DNA of 64,000 nucleotides, taken from assembly GCA_020809705.1 (NCBI GenBank), contig CP085836.1, positions 248,001 through 312,000 of the forward strand. Direction: 5' to 3'. Under the pieces are notes generated by a model. The model was given only the letters and a program-made list of their open reading frames with translations, did no database searches and was not told the DNA's origin. Shown in pieces: positions 9,218 through 20,837 of this stretch. How positions within the stretch are numbered: the first letter of the stretch is position 1; the number at the start of each line of letters is the position of its first letter. The position numbers and the translations under genes were made by a program. This DNA comes from Calonectria ilicicola. Taxonomy: Eukaryota; Ascomycota; Sordariomycetes; Hypocreales; Nectriaceae.

Positions 9218-9426
9218 TGTCGGAATAACAAGGACCCACAGGATCGCCGTTTTAGGAGGCTTAAGTAAGCTAGTCTCAGAGCGTCACATTAAGCCTGGAT
9301 TCGGGCTGCACCGCAAACAGCAGGAATAACTTCAGAAGGGTATATAAGGGAATAGATTGGCCGTAGGGACTTTAATAGATTATCGGCTTTTTCATGCTAC
9401 AATTTGCAGCCTAAAGATTCAACACA
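9218..9426 (+). mobile_element. Second LTR family, solo copy
   Basis: 209 bp from TGTCGGAATAACAAGGACC to ATTCAACACA (TG...CA). A TATA box TATATAAG lies at 9341-9348 in the same orientation. The copy at 42625-42833 is the same length and inverted, and a fragment lies at 12179-12305. I found no 5-bp target duplication and no internal coding region next to it. A TGTCGGAATA start is common in Ty1/copia LTRs, so copia is suggested but not shown. Confidence 0.65.
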
Positions 9427-9482
9427 GTGCTAAGGTCCAGGGTAAGTGACCCTGCACGTGACTGGACACGTGAGTCTCTAAC

Positions 9483-9639
9483 AGTTAGATGGAGCTTCCC
9501 TAAATAGCAATGTGTTTCTAGGAGTGCGGCGCTCCTCAAGTCTATTGGCGTACGCGAGCACAGCTTGCCAGATGTAGAAACGGGTCTCTCAGCCTTCTGC
9601 TAGCGGCTTCACTGGTCGGGTTGGTCGGGGTCATCACAG
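9483..9639 (-). mobile_element. Truncated Ty3/gypsy LTR fragment
   Basis: Matches 4313-4475: TTAGATGGAGCT, TTTCTAGGAG, AAGTCTATTGGCGTACGCGA and CTTCACTGGTCGGGTTGG occur in the same order. Only the TGTTATGACC-side third of the LTR remains. Confidence 0.75.
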
Positions 9640-11095
9640 TTAACTGGTTCTTTTGTCTGTATATCCATGATTCACTACTGACCTCCTACTTTATCGTCCA
9701 TCAACTTTGACTCACTGCTAATTTCTCTCACCGTAATCTCACACTAACTATCAGCTATAAAATATCAGTCTTTTCGCCCGCCAGCCTTTCGGTTGCTTCT
9801 TCATCTTACACACCAACACACTCGCATATACACATCAATGCTTACTTTCCGATCCCCGATTTCTCATTCATCTTTTGAGGAATTTCGACATGTACATGTC
9901 TTGGAAGAATAGCCTTCCTAAGGCTAAAGTAGATGAAATCCAGGTCATTACGAAACGACACTGGGATTTCCCGAGCGACACTCGAAAAACATGTTATCCC
10001 TGTTGTATAGAGAAAGTTCATATTCTCCTACAACCCAACTCCTATCATCCTAAGATCGTCTACAGCCACTCCAGAAGGGTCAAATGGAATGTGCCTCCGC
10101 TGATGTGGCCTCTGTGCCAACCCATTCATCCGGATGTCCCCCATCCTGTTATTCACCTAATTACCGCAACTTCTGTGGGGTTTTTTCTTCTTTATTATCC
10201 ATTATCTTTGCTTCAATCAAAGTTGTTCTTTTTCTTTATATAAATATGCGTATAATTCATCACCATGGCTTGCATTTTGCTTGTGGGCTTTTTGTTGTGG
10301 ACTCCCAATAATGAACTTTTGCTGAACTACTGGCGATGGACTTTTGGTGATTGGCTGCGAGGTACTTGCTTACTAAAAGATTACACCCCATAGGCGCCCA
10401 ATATACTGCATGACTAATCCCAGTTGGACTCATGGACTAATATCTTCTAAATTTGATAAAAATACACTACAAGCTATATGGATCTGTGTGGCTCGGCCAA
10501 GTGGCAAATGGACGAAAAGTCCGTAGTTAGTTGATCATGCCCTCGTTACAAGCAGTCTTTTGGGAGCAAAAGGTCGGATGGGGTAACGGCTGCCTACTAG
10601 TCTCTTGATCTAATTGGCCGATGTGGGGTCCTTTGTCCTTTTGGTTGAACTTGGAAACCTGCAGTGGCTTTTTAGATTGGGCCGTGAGCAAATGTGAGCC
10701 AATAATAACTGGGTATGGCTTGATTTCAGCTAGCGTTGCAGCCAATAAGATCCTGAGTGGTCTTTTGACTGAGTGTCCTTTTGACTAACGATCATTTTAT
10801 TAAGAGTCTCATCAGTCAGCCAACGCTGCACCTCCACCACGCTTCATCCTCAACATACTGTACAACCGCTCTCAGCTACCGCGCACATAATAACTATATA
10901 CGTAATCATAAGTGCGGAATAGTCAACTAGCCAAACCCATCGGTGATCGCTTTGCATAAATATCATGTGTATACTTCAAATGGAGTATGAGCCAATCTAC
11001 TGCATGTTTTTTCGCTCATACAGACGGCTGTTACATAGGTCAGATGCCCGGACTAGCCGGCATCAGGATAAAAGTAAAAGGAAGATGGTCACGGC
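9640..11095. other. Long stretch without a recognisable gene
   Basis: About 1.45 kb. The open frame at 9875-10243 shows no domain and has odd composition. Pyrimidine-rich runs occur near 9660-9840. I see nothing I can annotate. Confidence 0.4.
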
Positions 11096-11411
11096 CGCAG
11101 TCGGCCCCAAAACACCATACTAAATAACACACGAACCTGTGTTATCAATCTATAGACCACGGGCCCTGCCGGGCCAGGCCAATTGACCATCGAGGCCAAG
11201 TCCTGATCGTCATGTCGATCAAACCTTAAGACCCCGAGGCCGGAGGCCGCCTTCAACGGTAGCCTCCAACAGCTAGCAACAACAGCTATAAAAGACCTAG
11301 GAATAACCCTTCCATAGAAAAATCAAGAGCATCAATTTCCAATCTAATGCACAAGGAGCCGTAGCTATCTGTTGATACTTAACCTTCTCATGTTCATACC
11401 CTGAGGTACCG
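11096..11411 (+). repeat. Dispersed repeat, copy 2 of 3, with palindrome end
   Basis: Contains GGCCGGAGGCCGCCTTCAA, GTAGCCTCCAACAGCTA, AAAAGACCTAGGA and GGAGCCGTAGCTATCT, shared with 6480-6725 and (inverted) 20838-20985. It ends at a degenerate palindrome TCATACCCTGAGGTACCG (11394-11411). Confidence 0.6.
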
Positions 11412-11999
11412 TTCTCTCTTGTCTCCATGTGCCGTAATTCATCGGGACCCTCTGCCGTCGATCTACGCCTCTCGAATCCGCCGACGAATACCCACGACTA
11501 TTGCAGGATCCGACGAAGTAGCAAATAAAAAGAATATTATCTTTAAGTGGCCGCGATTAAAACAAGTCCATTTGTCGCGGAACACATTATAAACTTTTAT
11601 GCTGCTTGGGTAAGGGCTTTCTTAACCTAAGTCGTGTATTCTCATCTGTGCCTTTGAAATCCATATCCTTGCCACAAAGCGACGCCTTGACAGGGGTCAG
11701 TTTGGCAACAAGAGCCAATGGATTGTCAAGGATCCAGGAGCATTTCCTCTGAGGTCTTTCTAAGCTATAACTTTTCTTATCAATGAGAGGAACGCGGTTT
11801 TATCTTTATTCGAAACTCTTTGTCCGAAACCAAATTGCGACAGTTGTATTAGACAAAAGTAATGTTGTCAGATTATGCCCACCCATCATATTCCTGCACT
11901 TTGAGTTTGTCTACAGCTACCCTGTACTGATTGATACGTTCAGCGCCACATTCCACATTTCGCCCTTGCTTTTTGATGAGTTTATCGTTGGAAGAGCGT
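11412..11999. other. Intergenic, no gene recognised
   Basis: No recognisable coding sequence or repeat; the frames around 11783-12258 overlap repeat fragments. Confidence 0.4.
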
Positions 12000-12030
12000 A
12001 TTGTGTTGGGGATGTGGGTTCGAGCCCTTG
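12000..12030 (+). repeat. Box-B-containing fragment of the SINE-like family
   Basis: TGTGTTGGGGATGTGGGTTCGAGCCC-type sequence, split across 12000-12030, resembles the heads of the repeats at 27346 and 38919. GGTTCGAGCC fits a tRNA box B. Confidence 0.35.
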
Positions 12031-12178
12031 ACCTCGACTGCAGAAGGTCTATGTTTTACTTTCCTCCTCCTCTCACGGCTACGGGACGGTTGCGTCTCTC
12101 ACGATCTCGAACAACAGCTGACCTTCTGCGGCTTTGGGCTGGGTGTGTGTTTTGCACCTACGATCAATTCCGCCGCAT

Positions 12179-12305
12179 TTCAATATATCCTTGTGAAGCT
12201 ATTCCTGCTGCTTCCGGCGATGCCTGAATCCGGGCTTGATGTGACGTTCCAGGACTAGCTCGTCGCGGCCCTCAAAAGAGGCGACTATGTGGATCCCCGC
12301 TGCTT
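12179..12305 (-). mobile_element. Truncated copy of the second LTR family
   Basis: Shares GAAGCTATTCCTGCTG, CCGGGCTTGATGTGACG and the GGCGAC/GTGG words with 42700-42815, in the same order. The terminal TTATTCCGACA is missing. Confidence 0.6.
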
Positions 12306-12548
12306 TTACATGGTCTGGAGAGATAAAAGGGGATCCTTCCAAGTACCAAAATAATCAGAACAATCCTTCTTCCTTCATCGTTTTTACAATGTCTAAGTAA
12401 TCGTCTATTGGCCTCAGTGGGCCAGCCTTATCTCTTTCTTTTGTGAATACCTTCCAAAGAGGACTAATAAGAGTCATTGAGAAGGTCAATCTTGGTTGTT
12501 GTCATGCTTTCTTGTGTTAAGTTATCCCAGCCCACCGCCCCTTTGAGG

Positions 12549-12606
12549 AGGTGGGCAGGTTGTGTGTGTGGGTGTATGGCTTGCAGAGGTGCCATCTCTC
12601 CAAATC
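12549..12606 (-). repeat. CA-rich dispersed repeat, inverted copy of 6207-6264
   Basis: Reverse complement of 6207-6264. It lies directly at the 3' side of the broken reading frame 12607-12976, which may mark where that gene was cut. Confidence 0.55.
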
Positions 12607-12976
12607 TATTATATGAACAATCTTCTTCATCAACCCATCCAAAATTGGCCGTGTGTTCCCTTACAGCCTGCACATAATCAACCCAAGATGGCTCTTCATA
12701 CTCAAGAACCTTCTTGCTACTTCTCCATCCATATCGCGTAAGAAGGTACTATACCTCCTTCTCGCGACCTGCTGGCCTTCGAAAGCCCTTGATTTTATCT
12801 TCCAACATTTCTGCAAGCTGTTCCCAACCTATTACTCTACAGTCCCTTTTGCAAGCCGGATTTTCATTCGTCACATTCTTCAACGAATTCAGAAGCGACA
12901 CGAGCGCTTCCTCCATTAGAAATAGAGTTTTCTCCGTCCGCCTTAGTTCCATGCTCTGTGCTGCCTGCATCATCAT
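12607..12976 (-). pseudogene. Relic of an unknown fungal gene (one in-frame stop)
   Basis: A coding-like frame on the minus strand is interrupted once, by TAG at 12749-12751. It continues in the same frame on both sides. Upstream it reads KTLFLMEEALVSLLNSLKN and VIGWEQLAEMLEDKIKGF. Downstream it reads YLLTRYGWRSSKKVLEYEEP and NFGWVDEEDCSYNRFGEM, then runs into a dispersed repeat. A CAG to TAG change could explain the stop. No family recognised; the amphipathic acidic helices look genuine. No conserved upstream exon could be placed with confidence. Confidence 0.4.
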
Positions 12977-13977
12977 CGGAGTCTGCGCTTTTTATATTCG
13001 TGACAAAGCCCTCCTGCTCACTTGCACCGAAATCTTTGTATATGGCGTGTTGAAGTTGCAGACGTTCTCCAAAAGCATGTGAATTAAAACAACCTTGACG
13101 ATTTTGTGTAGATTATTCCGTTCTAAGGATAAAATGTAGTCCTTCTAGCTTTGTTTTCGACCCAAAATGAGCCGCTGCAATAACAATGGGACGAGTATAC
13201 GACTCCATCCTTTGCAAGCATGGTAGCAATTTTTCAAGGATTCCAGTGAATCTAGGTTCTAGAAAACAAGGTCTTGCATTCCTTAGCTAGCCATATGAGT
13301 GCTGGCAGTCTTCTCCGAAAGATACCTCCGAAAGATCTCGATTGAAGGGCTATTTGAAATCATAGACATTGCAGTTAAGGATGAATCATTCCACCAGAAA
13401 GAATATCATGAGAGAGTGGATGGATGGGCCGAAAGTCGGTGATCGAACCAATGCCACAAAGTGGTTGGTGCCTAACAACCTTCCCCCGTGTTAATCCGTT
13501 CAGTTCCTTAGGCAAGAACAACACTGCTCCCGCCTTGAACTTTCTGTAGAACTGGAGCTACACCGGTTTTTGACACGTGGGTTCGAGCCATGACTCAGCC
13601 AAAGGTTATGTCGTGAGTTGCTGGATTGATGCTCGCAGCTGCGCGGTCGACTTGGCTGACCGCTAGATTCGAACCATCAGGTCAACGCCTGAAATGCATG
13701 ACTCAGCAACTGCTAAAAAGGGTTATGGAATTAGTTTCGTATTAGCCAAGGCTCTCAATCAGCCTCCATCTCACGCTATAAATTGCGGAATGAGCGAGCT
13801 AAAACCACACCATGCTTGCTCATTTAGGCAACGCTCACAGAGATGAGTGTGTTTAAGAAGCTTTTTCTACCGAAAGACACATTACTCTCAGCCCCAGCCG
13901 TGAGTTGCTGCACATGCTCAGGCATCATGGTGAGCAGAGCCAGCGACGGGTCTTTTTTGAACTAACCCTCTGTATTA
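12977..13977. other. Intergenic, scattered box-B-like words
   Basis: Holds GTGGGTTCGAGCCATGACTC at 13575-13600 and a related word near 13670, which resemble tRNA box B. No coding sequence recognised. An upstream exon of the acetyltransferase relic would have to lie here, but I cannot place one. Confidence 0.35.
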
Positions 13978-14178
13978 GGGGATGCTAACAGTCTGCCCAC
14001 CGACCCTAATATGCGTCAAGGCGGGCAAGTTCCTCACCTGGCTGAGGCCATTACCATTGAACAAAATTTCTGGAATGGCGGGGGTGTCACTATCCTCCCT
14101 GGACGAACGATTGGCGAAGGAAGTATTGTTGGCGCCGGATCAGTCGTGACAGAGGCAGTTTTGCTCTTTGCAAGTCTA
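13978..14178 (+). pseudogene. Maltose/galactoside O-acetyltransferase-like relic (C-terminal part)
   Basis: The frame from 13978 reads [13 protein letters not shown], then [19 protein letters not shown] and [16 protein letters not shown], before ending at TAA 14176-14178. This is the left-handed beta-helix (hexapeptide) end of the maltose / nodulation-type O-acetyltransferase family, which transfers acetyl from acetyl-CoA to sugars. In the family the matching motif is usually DxCWIGGG; here it is QNFWNGGG, so a conserved acidic residue and Cys are replaced. A TATTAG just before 13978 could be a splice acceptor. No N-terminal part was found and the tail (AVLLFASL) is foreign to the family, so it is most likely a dead fragment. 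Confidence 0.65.
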
Positions 14179-14451
14179 TAACTCGTGGGTTCGAAAAAAT
14201 TCCACTGGTCCTTCGTGCACAGCAGGTACCTACTTAATTTTTAATTTGTAATTTTTAAAGAAGGATTCAAATTTAAAATAAGTTACATTTAATATTTTTA
14301 AATTACTAAAAGCATTCAAAATATTCCTGTTGCATGCTTGATCTTGCATGGGTTGCCTTCATTCAGTCAAACCTTGTTCAACCAACAAGTTGAATATCTC
14401 ATGCAACTACCAAAGCAGGTGTCAGGATTTGGAAATGGCACGATGCCTATG

Positions 14452-14812
14452 TGTAACGGTCCGTGTTTGCAGATAAGATCAGGCACGTTGGTTTGAGCAA
14501 CAAAGGAAGATTGTTACGTCTGGTAATAGGTCAATCGGTCAAATAGATCAATTGAAGGTAACCAGGTTGTATTGAGAGCTGAGTTGGGCCCTAATGGCTA
14601 CAACTCCTAGAGGTCTTAAATACGTGATTGTCTAAGTGAGCCCTTGGAGCGAACAACGCCCTAATGCCAAGGCTGTTCGCTCCAAGCCATGCCTTATAAT
14701 TGGCTCGGAGGCTTAGTCATCCTTAGACTTGTCAGGGATAGAAGTGGGACTTATCCGGGCTTCTACCGGCGTTGCGGTTCGACTCCCGGGTAGGTTGGCC
14801 TAGGTCATAACA
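14452..14812 (-). mobile_element. Solo LTR of the Ty3/gypsy family
   Basis: 361 bp from TGTAACGGTCC to GGTCATAACA as written on the plus strand, so TGTTATGACC...CGTTACA on the minus strand. It matches the LTR at 4020-4475 but lacks the internal duplication and has a different centre (GTTCGCTCC inverted block at 14660-14690). The flanks (CTATG and GACTT) do not form a target duplication. Confidence 0.8.
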
Positions 14813-14837
14813 GACTTCACGGCGCCTGTGGGGAATT

Positions 14838-16139
14838 TCAGGTGCTGCATGAATTTCTTTGCTTTAAACACAATTTTGTTTCAGAAAATTGCTTGCGATA
14901 CCATGAAGTGTGTTCCGATTTATCTACGCTAAACGTATATTGACACTCACTGAACTGGGAAACTTCGTCATGGACCTGGAGACTTTCTACCTTTCTAGTG
15001 TATAGTTTTGTGTCGTCCGGAAATAAAATTGCTGTCTGAAGGATCCCATCTCTTTTTTCTATATATTCGCCAATATTATCGACTAATATACCGTCAAACA
15101 CATTCGTAGTTGTTTTTAAGAAGATGTCTGGATCAGAGAATGGGCTTTCGCGAACACGTTTGCGCCACTCCTCACAGCACCACTCCCGGGGCCACCATGC
15201 GAGAATCAAGTGATGAGGCCTAGATAGGTTTCTCGATGCATTGAACGCATCGTTATAGAGATTCCGCAAATCTTTACCTACTAGAACCGCATTTCCGTGA
15301 CATTTGATAATTTGTTGGACTCGCGGAAATTCTGTCTCTTTGAAGATGCAAGACCAAACATATGCGTGTTGGGCATGGGGTAGCATATCGCTGGTTATAT
15401 ATAGTCCGCATCGTCCAGCGTTAGCCAAAGTCATCGAATCAGAGTTCTTTGTAACCATTGCTTCAATCTCGAATGGAAGATTAGGCACATGTTTATACTT
15501 TACCTGACCAGTTAGACTGTTGTGCCAATCTGGTGATGACGGATTGGAACGTGGTGTGCCCTGGTTGAGTGTAGCAATATATGTAGGGCGCTCGCAAACT
15601 ACTAAGGTGTGACATCGTCCTGATGACTTATATGGGAAAAAGTGCGTTCTTCTTGTGTCAACGCGGAGGCCATGGCCATTGTATACAACTGTAGAGATCA
15701 TTTCTAGCTCGGTGCCATGAAATACGAGCTGGCCTTCTGGTATTTCGATTACCCTATTGGCTCCTAGGATTCCTTGAATATTAAGCAATAATTGATCGAA
15801 TACGACGTTACCATGTTCTGTCAATGAGGACGAATGGAGAGAGTTAAGAAGCCCTCTTTTAATCTGCTCAACCATGCAACGATCGAAGCTTTTGGGATAT
15901 CCCGTATACCCAAGTAGCAACAATAGCAAATATGGTTTCCCATGCGGTCCGGGTTGAGTATGTTCGGCAAGTAGATCGGACTGGTGTCCCGCAAGCATAG
16001 GGACAAACCCCATCCGTGTAACAGCTTGTAACCAGGATGAATTACTAAAAAGTCTCTTCCATATAAACATATACTCATCAAAGGGGATGGGAGAATATGA
16101 AATCAAAGGAGAATCCTCTGTTTCCGAACTTTGATTCAT
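14838..16139 (-). CDS. Uncharacterised fungal protein (433 codons)
   Basis: Single open frame; the first ATG is at 16139, although the frame is open slightly further upstream. No signal peptide or transmembrane segment is evident. It is rich in Trp/His/Cys motifs (LILAWWPREWCCEEWRKR, TLANAGRCGLYITSDMLPHA, EMISTVVYNGHGLRVDTRR) that look like a compact globular enzyme or binding domain, but I do not recognise the family. The C-terminus lies 26 bp from the solo LTR, so the LTR insertion may have trimmed or bordered the 3' end. A hypothetical gene with reasonable coding character. Confidence 0.6.
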   Translation of the reverse strand: MNQSSETEDSPLISYSPIPFDEYMFIWKRLFSNSSWLQAVTRMGFVPMLAGHQSDLLAEHTQPGPHGKPYLLLLLLGYTGYPKSFDRCMVEQIKRGLLNSLHSSSLTEHGNVVFDQLLLNIQGILGANRVIEIPEGQLVFHGTELEMISTVVYNGHGLRVDTRRTHFFPYKSSGRCHTLVVCERPTYIATLNQGTPRSNPSSPDWHNSLTGQVKYKHVPNLPFEIEAMVTKNSDSMTLANAGRCGLYITSDMLPHAQHAYVWSCIFKETEFPRVQQIIKCHGNAVLVGKDLRNLYNDAFNASRNLSRPHHLILAWWPREWCCEEWRKRVRESPFSDPDIFLKTTTNVFDGILVDNIGEYIEKRDGILQTAILFPDDTKLYTRKVESLQVHDEVSQFSECQYTFSVDKSEHTSWYRKQFSETKLCLKQRNSCST

Positions 16140-16508
16140 GATGGAATGGAAATTGAGCCAGCAGCCACCCAAGATCGTAGAATGTGTTGGACGAATATGA
16201 AGCTCTATAAATATACGTACCAGCGCCAGTGTATGCTTTACAAGTCACACATCTCCATATATGACTTAATCGTACTATATTAGACCCCGTCCTGACCGTA
16301 CACCTCGAAACTAGACGTTCAACCATTACCTGCCGATTACTAAATGACCATAAATATGAAACGGCGATTTAGAGCCTAGGTACCAGATTACGCTTCTGAG
16401 AGATAAAGGCAAAGAATGGAAACAAGAAATAAAGATAAAAGCCAGTGCCAGACAAGGTGGAGCTATTCCGATCTATCAGAGATGCCACTAGGCGCCAGGA
16501 CCAGTGAC
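16140..16508. other. Intergenic
   Basis: Putative promoter side of the 14.8-16.1 kb gene; no feature recognised. Confidence 0.3.
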
Positions 16509-17303
16509 TTATCTAGTAATTAAGATATTTAAGTCAGCTGTTTCATAGAGTAGTTGTCCAGTGCTCCAACCTGGTTTGGAGGTTGCTGGGCGAATGCCAA
16601 GTGCCGCAATAAAGCTCACCATGACACTATCGTAGATGTCCCCATAAAGCTTCTGATCTAGCAGAGCGACCATAAATATATCGAGTCTCTTTTCAATATC
16701 ACCATGGTGATCTTGGCTAAGACCCTCGCTACGAATACTGGCAAGTTCTGTTGCGGTATGAACAACATCCATCATTGCCACAGCCTGACCATCTGTAAGT
16801 TGATAGTGTAGTCTTGGCTCCATCTTCTCCGGCGTAAGGCGAAATGCATTGCACATAAACTGCTTGAGGGTTCCGATGTATTCCTCCTTCAAGTCATGGA
16901 GTAGTGGTTTCCGTGATGATCAGCCATTAATAAACGAGTTTAGCCGACGTTGGTCGAAAGTATTGAGTCTTCCAGCTTTTAACGGGTTCTGCGCATGCGA
17001 GATGATATGGTCAAGGGAATTGACCAATATGGAAAGGGTGGCAGCAAATTCCATTGTGGAATATGGCAAAATGCGGAATAGACGCAGCATGTGGTAGTGG
17101 TCGGAAGGCTTCGATAATCTCGGCGGGGTAAGGTGGCTGAAGGTTCTTTTGTATTCTTTTACCGCCTTAGATGTGTAGATTCGCAATTGGTCATGATATT
17201 GGTTGATGTGTTGAGCGATGCTGGTTTGTGGGATCGCTTTGCACTCTTTGCATCTTAAAATGCGCCATTGGGGTTTGTAATGGAAAAGATCTAGGGTATC
17301 CAT
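16509..17303 (-). pseudogene. C2H2-type fungal protein relic (orsD/DUF3505-like N-terminus)
   Basis: A continuous minus-strand frame broken only by TGA at 16920-16922. The N-terminal part has a zinc-finger-like CKECKAIPQTSIAQHINQYH (about residues 18-37), as seen at the start of fungal orsD/DUF3505-type proteins. Those proteins often sit in repeats near recombinase or helicase genes. Downstream of the stop the frame reads IFMVALLDQKLYGDIYDSV, VSFIAALGIRPATSKPGW, then ends at 16509. This is much shorter than the family's usual length. CGA to TGA would explain the stop. The family call rests on the finger and general layout only. Confidence 0.5.
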
Positions 17304-18229
17304 AATGAAATATAATCTTGAGACCTCAGTCTAGATTGGCCTTGGCTGGAAGAGTGCGAGTAGAGTAGAGAAGATTGATAGGACATGGTGACGCGTTTCT
17401 GAACATAACGCGTTCTTTATCAACGCGTTGATTGTGATTAAAATAGTACAAAGTCACAAAGTAAGCGAGCAAAAGCAATTCTCATACTTTCCTCCACACA
17501 GAAGTACCACGGTTATTCTGAACTTTGTGATGGGAGGATAAACTTGGAAGTAATGCGGGTATAATAAGTGTAGGCTTAGTCAGACAAAAAAGAACAAGAA
17601 CGGGGACTACCGTCAATTAAAAGGGTGCCGACAATTGAGAATAGAAGGGTAAGGAGGGCGAGGCTACTTCCCCCCTGCTTCCTTCCGCGATCCCGACAGT
17701 GCCTGTTGATATCCTTAGCCTAGTTGAATCGACCGTTTACTTCAAGATGAAGAGGTAGTCATATCAATGTGTGAAGATGTTAATTAGGTATTAGATCGCC
17801 CGGTCCAATTAGGATACTATGTGACTTCGCATTGTACTCCTCTCATTGTTCTTGGCGTGGTCGTAATACCTGTTGTTTGCTTCTCTTGCCAAAATGTGCC
17901 CTTCAAACCAAATGAAAGATTGCATGCTGATTAGCAAATTGCCTGACGTACAAATCACTACACTGGCTATTCTATCCGCATGGAGCCATAGTTGTTCAAT
18001 TATGATTGATCAGCGTGAATGCATGTACTATGAACCGATTATTATTGCTCCTACGATAGCAAAACCAGGGCTCGTGCCGTTGGGTTCAGGAGATTGGCTT
18101 CAGTAAACTCGGCTGAGGAAATAAAAGGAAAAAATAAGAAGGAAGAAAAAAAACAAAGCCACGTTGACCTGCGAGCAGATGAAAATTGGCTGGCACCCAA
18201 CGATGTCTGCATACATGCCAAAACTGCCA
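17304..18229. other. Intergenic, no gene recognised
   Basis: About 0.9 kb with short frames and no domain or repeat I can name. Confidence 0.4.
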
Positions 18230-19294
18230 CTACTCTTTCTGCTCGGTGTTTTCCAATAAGCCATATCTATCGAGTGCAAACCAATAGTTGTCAGGTAATT
18301 CGACGCATTCGCGACCAAATGTCGTAATTGCCCTATCCAGGTCGGCGTTCTCGCGAACGGTCTGGGGAGAGTGCAAGCCGGCCAAGGTCAGTCACTTGAT
18401 AACCAAAATGGGCAATTGGAATCGATTCGACTTACCCAAGCCTTTCTCTGTGACGCAGAGCAGTAACACTGGGACGAGTTGGAAAGGAGGTACTGCTGGA
18501 GTCTTTTGGCAGTGCCCTCCCGCATCATATCCTTGGCCATGGCGACGTCAGCGAAGTCGGAATCGGAGTCCATCAGCATATCGTGTAGTTCGCTGACATA
18601 GTAAGGCTTTTTAACGAGAACTTCATCCCAAATACCAAGGATAGCACTGCATTCATCGGCAGCTGTATCAAACAAATACCCCTTCTGATTCACAAATCCA
18701 CCTTTAAAGTCATAGCTGAACTTCAGTGGTTTCCCGGTAATGCTGGTGCTGTTGCAAGGAGACGGTCTCGAGGGCGCTCCGTCATGAACACCATCTTGCC
18801 AAGAGCTCGTTGAGGTTATAATGGCGTCAAGTCCTGAGTGTGGCATTTTCAATGTAGCTATTTCGCTTCTGCTAATATCGATATATCCAGCACAGTCGTT
18901 TCCATCCAGCTTTCCAATGTAGCGTATGAACCCCAAGGTTTCAGGGGGAGTACCTTGAGGGTTAGGTACTCGGTGAATGATCTCTATATTTCCGTCGAGG
19001 GTGCTTCTGCTATGAACCACCTTGAACTGGGTCTCGGTGAGTTGAAAAGTTCGCATTATGCCATTTTTCCTAGCGAGAACGATCAGCACCCAATATCACA
19101 GACAGGTGAGGGGGATACACGCACCAATCAGACACTATTTGTCTAAACTGCTCGGAAGAGTTGCAGTTAATGCAGGCTGAGATGGAAATGTTGACAGTAC
19201 AATCAGTTTTGAAAGAAGACGAGGCGATACCTGGGTCTTCAGCAGACTCGTGGATGGAACCATCTTTGCCAACTTGGTTAGCAGAAGAATCCAT
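18230..19294 (-). CDS. Three-exon fungal gene, function unknown (311 aa)
   Basis: Exons 19125-19294, 18436-19069 and 18230-18361 join in phase. Intron 1 (19070-19124, 55 nt) has a GTGCGT donor and a CTAG acceptor. Intron 2 (18362-18435, 74 nt) has a perfect GTAAGT donor, a CTGAC branch site and a CCCCAG acceptor. The start is the ATG at 19292-19294. The joined protein is acidic, has no signal peptide, and contains short Cys words (SACINCNSSEQF, SQCYCSASQRKAW) and a C-terminal FGRECVELPDNYWFALDRYG. No domain recognised. The good splice signals and uninterrupted phase make this one of the most convincing host genes here. The GT-rich minisatellite lies just upstream. Confidence 0.7.
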
Positions 19295-19404
19295 GGCTGG
19301 GAGCGATTTTGAAAAAGAGAAAAAGAAAAAGAAAAGAACCCGAAAGAAATAAGAAAAGCTATCCCTATTGGTATACCACAATGGGATGGATGAGGCAAAT
19401 GATT

Positions 19405-19487
19405 AGCGCGTGTGAGTATGTGTACGTGTTGTGTGCGTGTTGTGTGTGTGCGTGTTGTGTGTGTGCGTGTTGTGTGTGTTGTGCTAC
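19405..19487 (+). repeat. GT-rich minisatellite
   Basis: Tandem TGTGTGCGTGTTGTG-type units of about 17 bp (GTGTTGTGTGTGTGC), roughly four copies. All frames are open and code for Cys/Val runs, which are artefacts of the repeat. Confidence 0.8.
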
Positions 19488-20837
19488 ATGTCGGCAGTCA
19501 CGTGTTTTTTTTGTTATGTGAGCTTCGCCTCACTGTCAACTATGACCTATTTTCCTGCGCGGCCGGAGCAGGCAGAACTGCGAGAGCTACGCAGCCAAAA
19601 GCGATGTGAGATAAAGTCAAATGAATCAAACCAAATCATATGTGCAGCTCCCGTATAGATTAGAGAAGAAAAAGAAGGATGGGAGTGGAAGCTCGTTTTA
19701 TCGCCAGCCTGATCTGAAAAGAAATTATGGTCTTGCTGCTTCTCCTTGTTTTTCCTGCTCCCGGTTGGCTGACCATCTCCCTATACCACTGTGGGAAACA
19801 AATACCTCGCTGCTTGTACAGCTTCTGGCCTCCCCAGCTCGCAATCTTCATAAGTCTCTGAAATGGTGACCAAACTTCATTCAAGAATCAAGTGCCGCTC
19901 GCCAGCCCCGTGTTCGCTTTGTATGGCGCTCAAGGAAGAGTCGTCGCAGATCTCAAGGCTTCATAACTTGCGGCTCTCTGCTTGCTCATCCATCTTGTTG
20001 AAGTCATTGGATGCCAAAAAATATGCTCGGTACTTGCTAATCAATCGAGGTTGGTTGCGCTGCGACCTTCTTGTTTCTTATATGGCAAAATTGTTCTTAA
20101 ATGGCAACTTTATGTATTCTTCCTTAGGTACACCAGTTGGGCCCCTAGCACTCCGGGAGTGACTGATGATGCTTGCGAATTTTGTGGTGTGGCCAGGATG
20201 GCTTGAGGTTGCAGGTCCAAGAGCTCTGAAGACTAGTTAACTCGGGCAAGTCTTTGGGGCGACCAATTCCCAGGTTAGCCAGATAATTAGGGTCGTGGTG
20301 CCGAAGCGTCTGAGCGGTGTTGTCTGAGGGCCCGTGATCGATTTGGCGGATTCCATGGTCGTGGCCTAATTTAGGTGGCAGTTCTGGTGCCCTGCGACTG
20401 TCCTAGCCGTGTCTTGGCTCTGTCCGGACGCTGTCCTGGGCTGTCTCTGGGGTGTCGAGGTCCGTGATGTGGTCGAATTGGGTGCTCGAGAGCCCATCGC
20501 CGCCAAGTTCCTGGAGAAGCCGAACCCATGGCTGCGATTTAGGGATGTCATAGGCCCTCAACTCCTGGAAACGCCCTAATTTAGCCACCTTGCCGGATTT
20601 TTACCGGGTTTGGCGACAAATGATTCACCGCATCGGGAGAGCAACGGCCATGATTGAATCCTTCTCCCGTTTAGGGACGAACAGAACAAGGTAAATTAAT
20701 GGATTGCTTGTTTCCAAATTTCCTTCTACGCCGATATTAGGGGGTCAGCCGCAGCAGGTTGCCGAGATTTCAGCATTTTCTTTCCTTGGTGTTGACGTGT
20801 GCCCACGCTTTGCGTTTTATTAATAGATAGCAATCAT
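19488..20837. other. Intergenic, no gene recognised
   Basis: About 1.35 kb. GC-rich frames near 20366-20588 show no conserved motif. Confidence 0.4.
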
